From Sinotaia quadrata (lineage: Eukaryota > Mollusca > Gastropoda > Architaenioglossa > Viviparidae): a stretch of DNA of 64,000 nucleotides. Position numbers and translations under genes: made by a program. Positions 12,940 to 24,279 of the stretch are shown here, in pieces. Every line of letters starts with the position of its first letter. Position 1 is the first letter of the stretch. The stretch lies in contig JALGAQ010000009.1 of NCBI GenBank assembly GCA_028829895.1, forward strand, positions 620,001 to 684,000. Reading direction: 5' to 3'. The notes under the pieces were generated by a model. The model was not told the origin of the DNA and made no database searches. It saw nothing but the letters and a program-made list of their open reading frames with translations.

Positions 12940-13460
12940 TATTCTACCGGCAAGGAAAGAAAGTCAATGACAACTAATCCGGCCAAAAAGCCTCGGGTGC
13001 TTTGGTGTCGCCAAACTAAATGAAAACGAACAGCGCCTACTAGAATTCTGCACCAACTATGATTTTTGTTTGATGAATGCATTCTTCTTGACGAACCCAC
13101 ATCGTCGCATCTTCTGGCAACACCACAAAGGTCATTATTGGCACCAACTGGACCTCATTATTACACGTAGACGATTGCTGAACACCGTTTTATAAACCCG
13201 CAGCTGTAACAGTGCAGACTGTGACACGGACCACTCATTGGTGGCAAGCAAGTTGCACCTTCAACCTACACGCATCTACCCCCAAAGGATGAAAGGAAAT
13301 CCTCGCATTGACAATAGCAAAAACAACCGTTAAAGAATTACTTAAACGCTTTGAAGAAGACAAGTTAATCACCTGCTCCTCAAATGATATAGAAAACGGA
13401 TGACAACAAATAAGCGATGCAGTACGAAGCAGATTAGACAGTTTAGTCTCGCTGGCGCTC
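12940..13460 (+). mobile_element. LINE-B endonuclease part, inverted relative to its 3' half
   Basis: Plus-strand translation gives RLLEFCTNYDFCLMNAFFLT, HRRIFWQHHKGHYWHQLDLI and ITRRRLLNT, matching block for block the endonuclease ORF at 57678-57313 (RLLEFCAHHDLCVTNTFF, HHWHQLDLIITRRRLLNTQL). It continues into the linker ISDAVRS. A stop follows RRRLLNTVL and the frame shifts several times. Confidence 0.8.
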
Positions 13461-13875
13461 GGCTGTTAAGCGTGAGTTACCGTGGATTTTCTAATATAAT
13501 GAGATGTCACGGATGCAACAGGGATCAGTGATGAATTGTTAACCTTTAAAGTGTATCGAATGTATACTTTTTCGTTTCCCTCCTAACCATGGCTAATTCG
13601 TTTTGAAAAAAACAATTAGCAGTCTGGGTCATCCAACTTTGAACTACTGGTATCATCACATCACAATCACACAATAGAGGGCAGACGATGGAACTGCTTC
13701 TCAAATAAATGCCTGACTTATAAAACATGCACATCGGAAGAGTAGCTAATGCTTTCGAATTCTCGATGAATGGACTTTCGTGCTTTGCGTTGAAAATTGG
13801 TGAGACTTTTAACCTCTCAATCGATAGATATTATACTTCGTTCAAACTGCCTTACACTGCTATTCTCTCGAACAG

Positions 13876-14302
13876 GCAGTCAATGCTGAATGCCCCATCT
13901 CTTCCGATTCCAATATGAGTCTCCGAAACGCTCAGAGTCTGCAGCATTTCAATTCTGATGAGTCGTTCTATTCCCCCTCTTCCCGCCACTTCTTTTCCCG
14001 ATCACCCATTGCTACACAAAAGGACAAGGAATTACCGACAGTGGATTTGAATTGCGATCCTCAAATGAAACGAGACCATGCTTCCTCGCCATCTAGTCCC
14101 CCCGACAGTGGTTTGCATCTTATTCTACCCGAAAGTAATATAGAAGATAGACAATCACGCGAACAAGTTCAGTCTGTGTCCGACCCACTCACCAAGTTGC
14201 GATCCCAGCTCGTTCCTCGTCTCCTGCCGGAGTATGAATTCATCGATGGCTTGCTGCGGCTATCTCGGCGTTTGGTGCCTATCAGTTCGAAAGAACAGCG
14301 AA
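13876..14302 (+). CDS. PI4KB: PI4KB homologue, exon
   Basis: Third visible exon, residues 171-312, with acceptor CTCGAACAG and strong donor GAA/GTAAGT, leaving in phase 1. The first two thirds are serine-rich (FNSDESFYSPSSRHFFSRS). The end, SDPLTKLRSQLVPRLLPEYEFIDGLLRLSRRLVPISSKEQR in two adjoining pieces, aligns with the '[23 protein letters not shown]' region just before the kinase linker of animal PI4KB. This helix links the disordered region to the conserved PARVW segment in the next exon. The intron behind it carries a (TA)n array and a LINE-A copy. Confidence 0.88.
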
Positions 14303-14372
14303 GTAAGTGCCTGACTTGCTTGATCATCCATCACGTACAGATTACTTTCTTAAGCTTTTATGTAGCGAATGA

Positions 14373-14373
<1 letters not shown>

Positions 14374-14425
<52 letters not shown>
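14374..14425. repeat. (TA)n microsatellite
   Basis: Uninterrupted TA run of about 52 bp, 70 bp after the preceding PI4KB exon. Confidence 0.97.
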
Positions 14426-14426
<1 letters not shown>

Positions 14427-14849
14427 GAAAACTGTCATATATACCTGAACGTTTTCTAAAATTCTGTTTAAGAATCTTAATACTGGAAGATGTGAGTAAC
14501 ATAATATATGTATGTATATATTGACTCAGTTCGTACATTAATTTGTAACAGGCTCGCTCTTCAGTCACCGTCAACCTCGCCTTTTTGGCTTACCTCAGGA
14601 GAGGGGCACACTAAATGTTGTAGATACATTTCAAAGCGCTGTGGCCACCAGACCTAATAAATCATGCAGTGCGGTCGATGCACTTTAGGACCCTTTAAAA
14701 CAAACAATAAGTGATGCCCCCTATCCAAGGATACGGAGTTCATGCTCGTTATTCTGACTCTTGGATCTATAGTTACTTTCTCAAATTTCTGAAAATTCTT
14801 CGGTCTATTCCATCCTCCTCTGAATTCAACAGAACGCGTCATGTGCATC

Positions 14850-15420
14850 AGCGACCTACAGTCGTTGTTTTCCTCGACCTCAGTGGAGCATTTGATTTGA
14901 TCGGTAGATCTGCCCTGATGGATTGTTTGCTGAGCAATGGGGTACTTTGCAAATACGTTACCATCTCACAAGCTCATCACTCGGGAACTACCACTAGGGT
15001 ACGAGCGTCTGGCACCTTATCGACAGCAGTGTCAGTTTCATCTGGGTGCGCCATGGTTGTCCAGTCTCACCATTCATTTTCATCTTCGTTATTAACCAAG
15101 TGCTCAATTCACCTCTCGCAGATACTACATGTGGTGCCTTTGATTTACTACCAGGCAATGAAATAACCGATTTTTATTGTACCAATGACATTGCTTTGCG
15201 TCGCCCAACCACCGAAGCAAAGAGATTTGGAATGTAATTCACAGCCCATAAATGCAAAATGCTATTGGAAGACGTGCAGGGTGCCCTACCTGTGCTCAGC
15301 CTGTCTGACAATTTAATTGAGCTAATGAGAAACTACACCTCAACTTGTTTGTTCTCATTTACAACGTCTGGGACGTCTGATCTTTGTCTGAGGTCATCTT
15401 ATGTTACACTCGTAGACTGT
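14850..15420 (+). mobile_element. LINE-A reverse transcriptase fragment
   Basis: RPTVVVFLDLSGAFDLIGRS at about 14858 is RT block A, followed by TRVRASGTLSTAVSVSSGC and, after a one-base frame change, RHGCPVSPFIFIFVINQVLN (the block B region). FYCTNDIAL stands where YADD is expected, so the active site is lost. The palm part ends near 15330. Confidence 0.85.
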
Positions 15421-15470
15421 CACACAGATGCCCTAACAACTGCTATTTCTCCCCCACCTCCCTTCTTCAG

Positions 15471-15607
15471 CTGCCTATCTCCAAGCGGAGCTGGCCAACT
15501 TGAATCTGCACTTGCCCGCTCGTGTGTGGATTCCGGTGAACAAAGCCGATCATATTGTGTTACGAATACCACCAACGGCTGCGGTCTGTCTAAATTCCAA
15601 GGAAAAA
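15471..15607 (+). CDS. PI4KB: PI4KB homologue, exon
   Basis: Fourth visible exon, residues 313-358; the two leading bases complete the codon from the exon ending at 14302 and it leaves in phase 0 at AAA/GTATGT. It encodes AYLQAELANLNLHLPARVW, then IPVNKADHIVLRIPPTAAV and CLNSKEK. This is the diagnostic PI4KB block: animal enzymes have LPARVWLP.....HHVVRVP.T.AVVLNSK.KAP here. Together with the next exon it fixes the identity of the gene. Confidence 0.95.
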
Positions 15608-16586
15608 GTATGTATCCTATCAGAGTTTGATATAGGTACATCACTTTATTCATCTGGTTCCCAGTTTATCCTCCTCATCCAGGACAGATATCAGTGGGTT
15701 GGTTTTGTTTCCAATAAGGAAATATTAAGGTTTTCGATCCGCAGAATCCCACTCCCGTTTTCATTGTTTTAAAGAAGAACGGAGCTATACGTTTGCAACC
15801 AGTGTTCGGACTGCAACTACGGAATCATTCCAGTGGCATTACCACCATCAGTCACGGTTCATAGAGAACCCAGCATTCGGAAGCCTCGAGATGTCAAATT
15901 GCGTTAGCAATAACGAAACAAACACCTATCCATCATATTGGCTACACTTCAAAGGCAGTCCTACTGCAATGATGAAGTGCGACACCGTGTGCTAGGACCA
16001 GATAGCCGTCCTTTAACGACATCATATCACTTCACCCACTACGTTGGCTAAGGCACGTCCTCCGTATGCCCTCTTACCGCTTACCTTAATGGCTTAATGG
16101 CGCTTCCCGGACCTGACTGGAAGAAGCAACGTGGCGGTCAACCCATGACTTTGCAGCGAGTTATGAAGAAACTGACGAGCAAGCTAGCTCGTATTGGCTC
16201 TTGTCTACCAGGATGAGATCAATAAAAGAGGAGACCCAATGGCTAAAAACCCTAGGAGAAATCTCGCAGAATAGAAATCAGTGGCGTGTCTACAGTTCTG
16301 CGTGTTTTGACTGATCATCCCCTCCTCCCCCACCCCTCCAAAATAAACTGCGTGTAGACAAAAACTACAAAAATTGATGTAAATTTGTACCAGATTTTCC
16401 CCACTTTTGTTTGTCGTCTCATTTTGGCTGTTCTTTTTCTGTACATGATTTGTATAGCACAAAAACATTTATCCCATTATGTTGTATACTTGTCAAGACC
16501 TGGACCTGAAACAAATGTATTTTCTTCGTTGCCTCCTAGTGGCTGTTTCCCTCCTATTGACAGTTCTCTTATTTCTGTTTGACTAG
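15608..16586 (+). mobile_element. PI4KB intron made mostly of LINE-A RT C-terminus and 3' UTR
   Basis: From about 15780 to 16480 the sequence parallels 19260-19920: ATGATGAAGTGCGACACCGTGTGCTAGG, CACTACGTTGGCTAAGGCACGTCC, CTTCCCGGACCTGACTGGAAG, TGGCGGTCAACCCATGACTTTGC and the T/C-rich 3' UTR ending TTCTGTACATGATTTG. The intron ends GTTTGACTAG. Confidence 0.75.
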
Positions 16587-16757
16587 GCTCCTTTCCTGAT
16601 CTACTTGGAAGTCCTCGCCTGCGATGATCCATGGGCAGTTCACTTGCCCTCTAGGCCTAATGACCTCAGAGCTGTGGGACATTCACTGATGGGCGAAATC
16701 GGTACCGTCTCCTCGTCGTCATTATCAACGTTCCCATGGAACTCGTTTCCTGGTACG
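16587..16757 (+). CDS. PI4KB: PI4KB homologue, exon
   Basis: Fifth visible exon, exactly 57 codons (residues 359-415), phase 0 at both ends, acceptor TTTGACTAG and donor ACG/GTAAGT. It begins APFLIYLEVLACDDPW, which joins the previous exon to give the family signature LNSKEKAPFLIYLEVL (PI4KB and its relatives: LNSKDKAPYLIYVEVLEC). The rest (HLPSRPNDLRAVGHSLMGE, then a serine run) is the variable loop ahead of the second conserved region. Confidence 0.96.
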
Positions 16758-17187
16758 GTAAGTCTTGGACTTTCAGGTTCATGAACATGTACGACCAATC
16801 ATTTATTGAAAGTCATGTGAATGAACTTCCACAAAATGTTAATAAAGAAGGTTTCATTTATTCTGTGTTCTTTTTTCAATGACTTACTCCACACACGTTA
16901 AACTTATGCAATGTTTCGCCAAATTGAAGAGAGTAGATGTATTCTAACTGCTAAGGAAGGTTCTCTTAGGCACGGGATGCATCTGTTTGTCGGCAGGCTT
17001 CTCTGATCCAAGCGGCCATATTTGTGGAAGCACATCACACGCAGTCCATGCGAAACTGTAGACAACAATGAACAAGCATGCGAACAGATGATCTATCCAT
17101 TCGAGTGATGCTGATATCAACACGTGCTAGACTGTGGCTTGTGTTAACTGGTTCATTCAACAGATCGTATTTCTAGAACTGTGTTAC

Positions 17188-17188
<1 letters not shown>

Positions 17189-17253
<65 letters not shown>
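17189..17253. repeat. (TA)n microsatellite
   Basis: Uninterrupted TA run of about 65 bp. Confidence 0.97.
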
Positions 17254-17256
<3 letters not shown>

Positions 17257-17589
17257 AAACTTTCTCGCAATCGAAGAACTCAGTAAATCGAGCAACATCT
17301 GTTCTGAACAATCCGCTGCCCGGTGGGTTAGGTTCTTCGACCAAAGGCTCGGGGTCAGGTCTCCCCTGCTCGGCTTTTATCACCAAACGATATTCTTTTT
17401 TAAGCAAGTCTTAACACTACAACTTTTTGAACAATGTATAATGGTTCTTTTTCTTTCATCTTTACTGTGGATTATGGGCACCATGGCTGTACACGGGTTG
17501 ATGCTGAATACAACTCAATAGTGTTGTTGCATTCGAGTCCATCTTGTCTACACCGTCTCTAGGTTCCACATCTTATACATAGATATATT

Positions 17590-19945
17590 AAAGGATACCA
17601 TAAAATGCCCCTGCACTACCGAGGGTGGATAATTGCTCGTAAGTACCTCTCGAAATGCTCTCATATTGCATGCGTCTCTTATAGTCTCTACGGGGGAATG
17701 GGCGTTTTCACAAAGTTCAAGAGGTCGAAATCCAATGTCCGGGGCTATAACCAGGTACGATAGCCACTGGCAGATTACCCAGGGGAGATGGGAAACCGTG
17801 CTTCTTAACACCTGGGAAACGGCACCATTCCGTTTCATCCAGCTTGGAGGTGTGTTAGACATCTCAGAGAAGCAAACTGCTCTGAAAGGCGTATGCACCA
17901 ATGTTGGTTACCGGGTTCCAACAACATAGCGGGCACATCGGGAATCCTGGGTAGTAGTTGAATACCACCTGAAGGATCATCGACCTCCCACTGGATAGTG
18001 AACTCCATAATTCACCTCGCTTCCTTGTACGTTAGTTCAACGAACAAAGGCTTTGGGTGAGGACCCTTAAGCTAACCTCCTGTCTCGATAGGGCAACCGG
18101 ACAGTATCACGCCCACTTACAAATCATTGATTTATATATCTGATGGAATTGCCGAAGCTCTCTCACGCTCTGTGCTCTCAAAATAACTACACTTCCGATC
18201 TATACGCCATCCCTCATAGTGTTTCCCCTTCTTCCTGCTCCTAAACTCTCCTCCACTAACACGAACACCGTCGCCAATGTACAGTCGTGCTACGATCTTC
18301 ACTCAAATAAGGCATTGGATCCCTCTCCTTTCAAGGTTCCTTCTACAAAAGCAAGGAGCCACTTTCTCCAGCTGCGTATATCTTCTTAAGCTGGTTATCT
18401 ATAACGTTACCTATAATGCGCGCGTTCAGGACTCTTCATGGATCACCCAATTAACGTCGGCTACAAATCATGAAGTGAGGTTTCATCTGCGCCTCTCCGG
18501 AGACCCCGAAGCATCATCCCCTGGTCAAGTAGGTGTTGATGTAGCATTTAGCGCAAGAGCAAGAGCTGAAGCTGCTCTGTTGCTACCGAAGACAGACTAT
18601 CATAGCATTTCTAGACCCCCGTGCAGCCTTCGGTTCTGTTGACAGATCAGGTTTGTGGCTATGTTTGTACCCATTCGAAGTACCCGAGAAGTATATGTCC
18701 ATCCTGAACACATTCTATCTTCAAATCCCAGCACGAGTTAGGGCCTATAATCGTCTTTCGAAGCCTTTTTCCGTCTTAGGAGGAGTGAGACAAAGCTGTC
18801 CTATCTTACCATTCCTGTTAGACTTTGTCATCGACGTTCTTCAAAAAACGCTGCAAGGTCTTCAGAACTGTTGTGTTTAACATACCCCACATAGCAGAGT
18901 ACCTGCCTTAGAGTATGCCGACGAAATAGTTCTACTTGGGGACGATTCCTAGGCACTTCAGACTGCTTTAGACCGTTTGGTGACTGAAGCATCTCCGTAT
19001 GGAATGTATTTTGAACCGACGAAGTATAAGATCTTTATACAAGACTGGGGGGATGTGTGTCTGTACTCGCTCTCAGTAACGTCCCAATCGAAATCACTTC
19101 GTTTATTTGAGGAATTACATTACCCTCTGGTGCTGATATCGACCCCGAGGTTGACCTCCGAATGGCAAAAGTTAGGCTGGCGTTTGTTACTCTCAAACAT
19201 CTTTGGCGTAGACGTGACATCAGCCTTACCTCGAAAGACAGGCACGACGGTTCGTGCTGTGTTGCTCTATAGCTGTGAAATTCGACCGCTTAGCGTGGCC
19301 GCTAGTTGCCGACTTTCTGTGTTTGAAAACCGCCGTCTCCAATGCATTGCTTGCGTCCAACGCAACACCATTTGAGCAATGATGAGGTACGACATCGTGT
19401 GCTTTGGCAGATAGTCGTCCCTCAAGCGACATAATCTCACTCCACCGGCTTCGTTGGGTAGCGTACGTCATTCGTATGCCTTCTCTCCACTTGTGACAAC
19501 GTGCCTTACGGGCGCTTCCTGGACCTCACTGGAATAAGCAACGTGGCGGTCAACCCTTGACTTGGCAGCGAGTAATGGATAAACTGACGAGCAAGTTAGT
19601 TCGTATTGAATCTTGTCGTCTACCAGGATGGGACCAAAAAACGAAGATCCAATGGTTAAAAACTCTAAGTGAAATGGGGGCAGATCAGAAATCAGTGGGG
19701 TATTTGCAGTTCTGCGTGTTGTGACTGCTCCTTCCTTTCTCGCTCACTCACCACCCCACCCCAACCCCGAAAAAAGGACCTGCAGATAAAAAACTAAATA
19801 ATAAAAAACAGCAACGAAAGATCACTGAAAAATGCGTAACCCATTTCCCCCACATTTGTTTATGTCTATTCATTTTTGCAGTTCGTTTTTCTGTACAGGA
19901 TTGGCGCCAAGCCTCTTTTTACAGGTGTAAGTATATATAAGTGTA
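17590..19945 (+). mobile_element. LINE-A copy with 5' repeat, internal deletion and 3' tail
   Basis: Best-delimited LINE-A here. 17600-18140 is the 5' repeat (CACTACCGAGGGTGG, CATCTCAGAGAAGC, GTGAACTCCATAATTCACC, CTCCTGTCTCGATAGGGCAACC). 18270-18600 is the endonuclease start (FHLRLSGDPEASSPGQVGV). At about 18600 it jumps straight to RT (FLDPRAAFGSVDRSG, then GGVRQSCPILPFLLDFVIDV, LEYADEIVLLGDDS), so the endonuclease core and linker are missing. The YADD box reads YADE and stops interrupt the frame. 19260-19640 is the RT C-terminal domain, and the 3' UTR ends TTCTGTACAGGATTGGCGCC..ACAGGTGTAAGTATATATAAG. Confidence 0.85.
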
Positions 19946-20000
19946 TATTAAGGACACCATTTTTTCAACCGCTGTCAATATAATATTTTTGGGTTTTCAG

Positions 20001-20309
20001 CCTTCCTCGTCTGCAGCCGACGTTGCAGCTGCTGCTATCGCTGCGGCAGACAGTTTAAGCCTGCCCTCAAGCGAATCCGTCAATTCCTTTGAGGATCGTA
20101 ATGACGAAGATGATGTGGGTGTATGCCACTTCCCGACTAAGACAGACTCCACAGGTATGGATTCCACCCAGTTGCAGTTGCACGATGGTACCGTTTTGGT
20201 CACAGCAGAATCTAACGCCGATGTTCCCACGCCCGAGACCCCGGTCTTCATAGCCGCAGGGGTCATACGAAATCGTCTGAAGGAGCTAGCTGAACATCGA
20301 TCTTTCAAG
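20001..20309 (+). CDS. PI4KB: PI4KB homologue, exon (last visible)
   Basis: Sixth visible exon, 103 codons (residues 416-518), phase 0 at both ends, acceptor GGTTTTCAG and donor AAG/GTATGC. It has an alanine- and serine-rich start (AADVAAAAIAAADSLSL), an acidic DRNDEDDVG stretch and ends TPETPVFIAAGVIRNRLKEL AEHRSFK. The block PVFIAAGVIRNRL is the conserved 'EPVFIAAGDIRRRLSEQL' segment immediately before the PI4KB catalytic domain. The catalytic P-loop, GDDLRQE and DRHNGN/DFG motifs should follow within one or two exons but are not visible before the gap at 22652. Confidence 0.95.
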
Positions 20310-22651
20310 GTATGCTCACTGTTACTTATTGGCTTGCAACATGAGTTCTCTTATTTCCGTTTTTAACAAGTTTATTGATTAAAAAATAAAATTCCATGTA
20401 GAGAAGGTGTTTGCCTTTACGTTCATTCCATACATATTGCTGCTGTTGAGTATTTTTTATTACAAAGCGTTTTCTTGTCTCTGTTGACCTTTCTGGGACC
20501 CTTTCCGAATGGAGCATTTGAGGATTTGGTGGCTTGCAGTAAACCACATTTATCTAACATTCTGTGCTGATTCCTTGTTGGATTATAGTTGTATAAACCT
20601 TCGATACAGTAACAGATCGATGTATCAATTACCTTTGGATTATAGTTGTATAAACCTTCGATGCAGTAACATATCGATGTATCAATTACCTTTGCTAAGT
20701 TTGCTTACTGCTTTATCATCTCCATCTCATCTCATCGGCATTGTTGCAGCTCGTAATCTTATGCAATCAGTCTGCGAATCGATAATAGATCAATTACTTC
20801 AGATTATAGAACTTTCTTACTGACTTGTGTATCGCGTCACACATATTTGACATATCACTGTGCTCATAAGCGGATGATTAAATTAGTAGAGTAAATATAT
20901 TCATTAAGCGGAGCGCTCTTTTATGCCATGGAATCACGTGCTGGCGATCGATCCTTTGATGATGAGTACTAATATACTATGGAAACGCCTAACATATTTC
21001 GAGGGATACATACAAGTGTTGGGAATATCATGGATTTCCGATAAACCTTTAAAAAATGCTCCGAAATTCCAAGAATTTGATTAGTGCTCAAAGTCACTAT
21101 TTTAGGTGACATCAGAACAATTACGCATTTTTGGATGCTTTTCTCTTCCTACGTGAGTGCACATCACACTTTATTCTGGTCGGTCTATCGACTGCAGATT
21201 TTTGAGTATTGATTTCGTCTGGTGGGATTTTACAATAACTCACTCAGCCCTATAAATGCACACCCCTTGTACCAATTCTCGAACCTCGTTTTTCCCTAAT
21301 ACACTCTTTCTTGTCAGTGGTATTTTCCCTGGTAGCAGAGCAAAGGGGGCAGAGCATTATTAGTGAGCAAGTTCGCGTCTGAGTCCAGGAGCTGCACAAA
21401 AACGTAACAACAAGCGATTACCAACCTGTAGTCAGTGGGAAGCTTTTGTGGTAGGTACACCATCGTGCGTTTACTTCCACTTCATCTGCTTTGTTCTGAC
21501 TGTCTCCGACTCCATGTGCGATGCTTATTTCGAAGATGCTCACAGCTTCTTAATTTGTTACGCAAAATGTTCCACATGTTTCGTTAAATACCTCCAATCC
21601 TATTGTTTTTCTTCACGTTCTGTTATATATCCTCGTATTCCTACGGGTTCTGAAGTCTTTGCAATCATCGAGACTGAACGTTTACTCCCTTGGCTTTATT
21701 TTACTAAGTAATCGTCTTCATGACGCCTAGGTGCCCCTCACACCTCCGTCCGTCAATGTTCACATGACCACTACATATACCTCGATTGCTTATTCATTGT
21801 TTGACGTCACCATGTAGAGACCACTTCTCAGTTCATCACCTCAGGTCATGAAGATCGTGATTGGTTCATCCGTATGCATCGTTCTCGATGGCCTATCTTA
21901 TTTGGTCACGTTAACTGTTCTTAATACGTCGTTGTATGACATTCTAGTAAGAAGAATGCTTTAACAGAAATTGCAAATCATGTGAGTTCTGTTCGCTGTG
22001 TTCAGGTAATCTCTTCGCGTATGGAGTTGTGACTGTGTTGGGGTATGTGTAAGACCAGTCGCAGTCTACGTAGTCCACTTTATTACTTGATATCCAGCGT
22101 GAGCTGATTAAACTTCAAACAGCATTACTAGTGTTCTTATCGAATTATCGAATACTTCCGTTGCGTATGTTAAGTATTGTTGCGTTTTAATGGCCACGAT
22201 GTTCATGTCGTTGTGAGCTCACTATCGCATTTTGGGTGACTGTGATGAGCAGTAAGTATTCGGATCGCCATTTTAATATATCTTCTTTTGAAAATTTCGA
22301 TTTTTATACCTTCATAATAAGTAATTTTTACACATGAAGTTATAACGGCCTTAGTTATTTGGACGCGAATCTGATTTATTTTACTTGTAGACCGTTTTAT
22401 GACTTCGTTGATTAGGATCCCGCTATGGCCTGGCAATAAACGAATGCGGTGGAAACCTAATCTCCATCCACCCCACTACGTTACCAGAAGAATAGATGCG
22501 TGAATACTTTATCATAATGAAGTGTCGCTCAACGGGCCTTGGGGTCGTATCCTTTATTCAGCAAGGAACGCGAAATGAATTCGGATAAGAAAAGGGAATG
22601 CTTGCTGCTTTCCGTTAATCTCTTCATATAGGTCGTCAGCGTTAGCTGATG
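20310..22651 (+). other. Presumed PI4KB intron up to scaffold gap
   Basis: Apart from the 57-bp tandem duplication at 20580-20693, I recognise nothing here: no kinase motif in any frame and no clear repeat family. Short open frames look accidental. Confidence 0.5.
20580..20693 (+). repeat. 57-bp tandem duplication
   Basis: Two adjacent 57-bp units (20580-20636, 20637-20693) beginning GGATTATAGTTGTATAAACC and ending CAATTACCTTT, with only two differences (GATA/GATG and CAGATC/CATATC). The unit length is a multiple of three, but the frame that runs through it has no host homology I recognise. Confidence 0.95.
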
Positions 22652-22751
22652 NNNNNNNNNNNNNNNNNNNNNNNNNNNNNNNNNNNNNNNNNNNNNNNNN
22701 NNNNNNNNNNNNNNNNNNNNNNNNNNNNNNNNNNNNNNNNNNNNNNNNNNN
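22652..22751. other. Scaffold gap, 100 N
   Basis: Exactly 100 N, a conventional placeholder for a gap of unknown size. Confidence 0.99.
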
Positions 22752-22849
22752 AGAGTACACGTCATAACCCATCGTGCCACACTCAGTCAAACGCATCTTT
22801 AAAGTTGTAATAGAGGTTCTTTTAGTGTTGAATAAACTTTTCAATTATT

Positions 22850-24060
22850 GCTCGATAGAACAAACAGGTTGAGGTGCGATCACATTCGGTAGTTCTTCAT
22901 CAGCTCAAATACACTACAGAGTTTATATATGTTTTTGTACAAGCAAATTAAGATCGATAGTTCAACAAGTTGACAATGGATGGCTCACTTATCAAGTCAC
23001 GTGATAAATCTTACATCACTAATCGACTGGTTGCAAGTGGTCGATATAACTCACTGCTCCATGGTAGTTGAAGCGCTTGTGTTAGTCTTTTCTGAACGCA
23101 TAATGTTGGCAATCGATGACGAATGGCAATCGCTTCAGCGATTCATAAGATTTTAGTCCGAACGCCTCTCGGTTGCCGGTTCGAGACTTTGTAGATTACA
23201 CGAAACGCTTCTTTCAAGGATACTTGATGGTCAGTCTGGAGTATATGTTGCTGTATGGCGCTGGTGACGGATTTGGTTACACCAGTTCCAATCCAGGCCG
23301 GATGATGCTCTCTGATCCTCTGTGATAGACACCTGGTCGTGTATTAGGCTGTAAAACAGCCGGAAAATGAATATATCACCATAGATTGGTCGAGGACTGG
23401 TATCTTATCTTTGAGGTTCAGTGGTATCAATGGTGTGGTAGTAAACCAGATGCAGTGTTGCGGCAGGTAGACTGGCTTACGTTCAGCAGTCAATACTTTC
23501 GGCTTCTGCTCTGGAGCTATGAGATTTTTTAGTGATAAACCTTTCTGGGAAAGCATTTTCTTTCAGCAGATTTCTGAATCCGAAACATTTCTTCATCTAG
23601 CGTATCTTCAGAGCATATTTTGCGCGCTCTCGAAGCTAAGCATCTGCTTTAGTGGAACGAAGCTGTGGAAATTCGTGTATTGCCCCGTCCATGTTGCTTT
23701 CTGGTAGACTGTCCTCCTTAAACTACCATCTTCATGGCGTTTCAATCCAACACCCAAGAAGTGGAAGAAACCATCCAGTTCTGATTCCGATGTGAACTTG
23801 ATAGAGCGATGTGCATTGTTAAAAAGCCTAGTTATTGAGGACAAATTAACCGTGTCAGGTAGAATAGCGAAAATATCATCTACGTATCGACGGTATAAAG
23901 ACATCTGTCCTATCTCGCTATGTAAGTCATGCTCAATTCAATAAATACCTCGCCACAGCCTAAAACCAGGTTGCTCTTCAGACAAAATGCCGCTGTTTGG
24001 GAACTTCAGCGATTCAAAATGAAAGGAAGTTTGTCCGAAATAGTTGTTTGCCGGTGATAT
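22850..24060 (-). mobile_element. Penelope-like element (RT and GIY-YIG endonuclease)
   Basis: On the minus strand the RT core reads MSLYRRYVDDIFAILPD (catalytic YVDD intact), then IKFTSESELDGFFHFLGVGL, HEDGSLRRTVYQKATWTGQY: the pattern of Penelope-like RTs (the YIDD/YVDD box, then 'LPFLDV..R..DG.L.T.VYRKPTFTGQY'). It continues with AERKPVYLP and, at 23345-22990, the GIY-YIG-type endonuclease half also present at 8440. The 3' end is near 22900-22850. The RT N-terminal part is not clear above 24060 and the ORF is broken between 23600 and 23340. This class reverse-transcribes into exposed 3' ends. Confidence 0.85.
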
Positions 24061-24279
24061 CAAACTAGAGACAGAATCTAAATAAGCTTGTTTGCTCCTA
24101 CACGACGGGTCAGTGCGAAACAAACTACTTTTCAACTTCGGAAACGCAGAATGATGCAGCTGAGAAGAAAATGTCCGTTTTCATATCATCTGGGGCCAGA
24201 AATTCTAGTGCACGGCATCAGAGAAATACATTGTTATCTGGATGTGGCAGCTTTAAAAACAGTTAGCAACGTGAGGCGG

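Larger units (their letters stand above)
11710..13875 (+). other. PI4KB intron carrying an inverted LINE-B
   Basis: Intron between two PI4KB exons, ending in CTCTCGAACAG. It contains the rearranged LINE-B at 12290-13460. The stretches 11710-12290 and 13460-13875 show nothing recognisable. Confidence 0.6.
14303..15470 (+). other. PI4KB intron with (TA)n and LINE-A
   Basis: Phase 1 intron with acceptor CCTTCTTCAG. It holds the (TA)n run and the 5' part of the LINE-A copy that begins near 14850; the next exon lies inside the span between RT remnants. Confidence 0.6.
16758..20000 (+). other. PI4KB intron with a full-span LINE-A copy
   Basis: Phase 0 intron ending GGGTTTTCAG. Holds a (TA)n run (17189-17253) and a LINE-A copy from 5' UTR to 3' tail (17590-19945). 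The stretch 16760-17180 shows nothing recognisable. Confidence 0.65.

Noticed and set aside
15471..15630. Alternative frame at 15259-15630 as a separate gene
   Set aside because: It crosses LINE-A remnants and the exon in a different frame; the PI4KB frame has family conservation.
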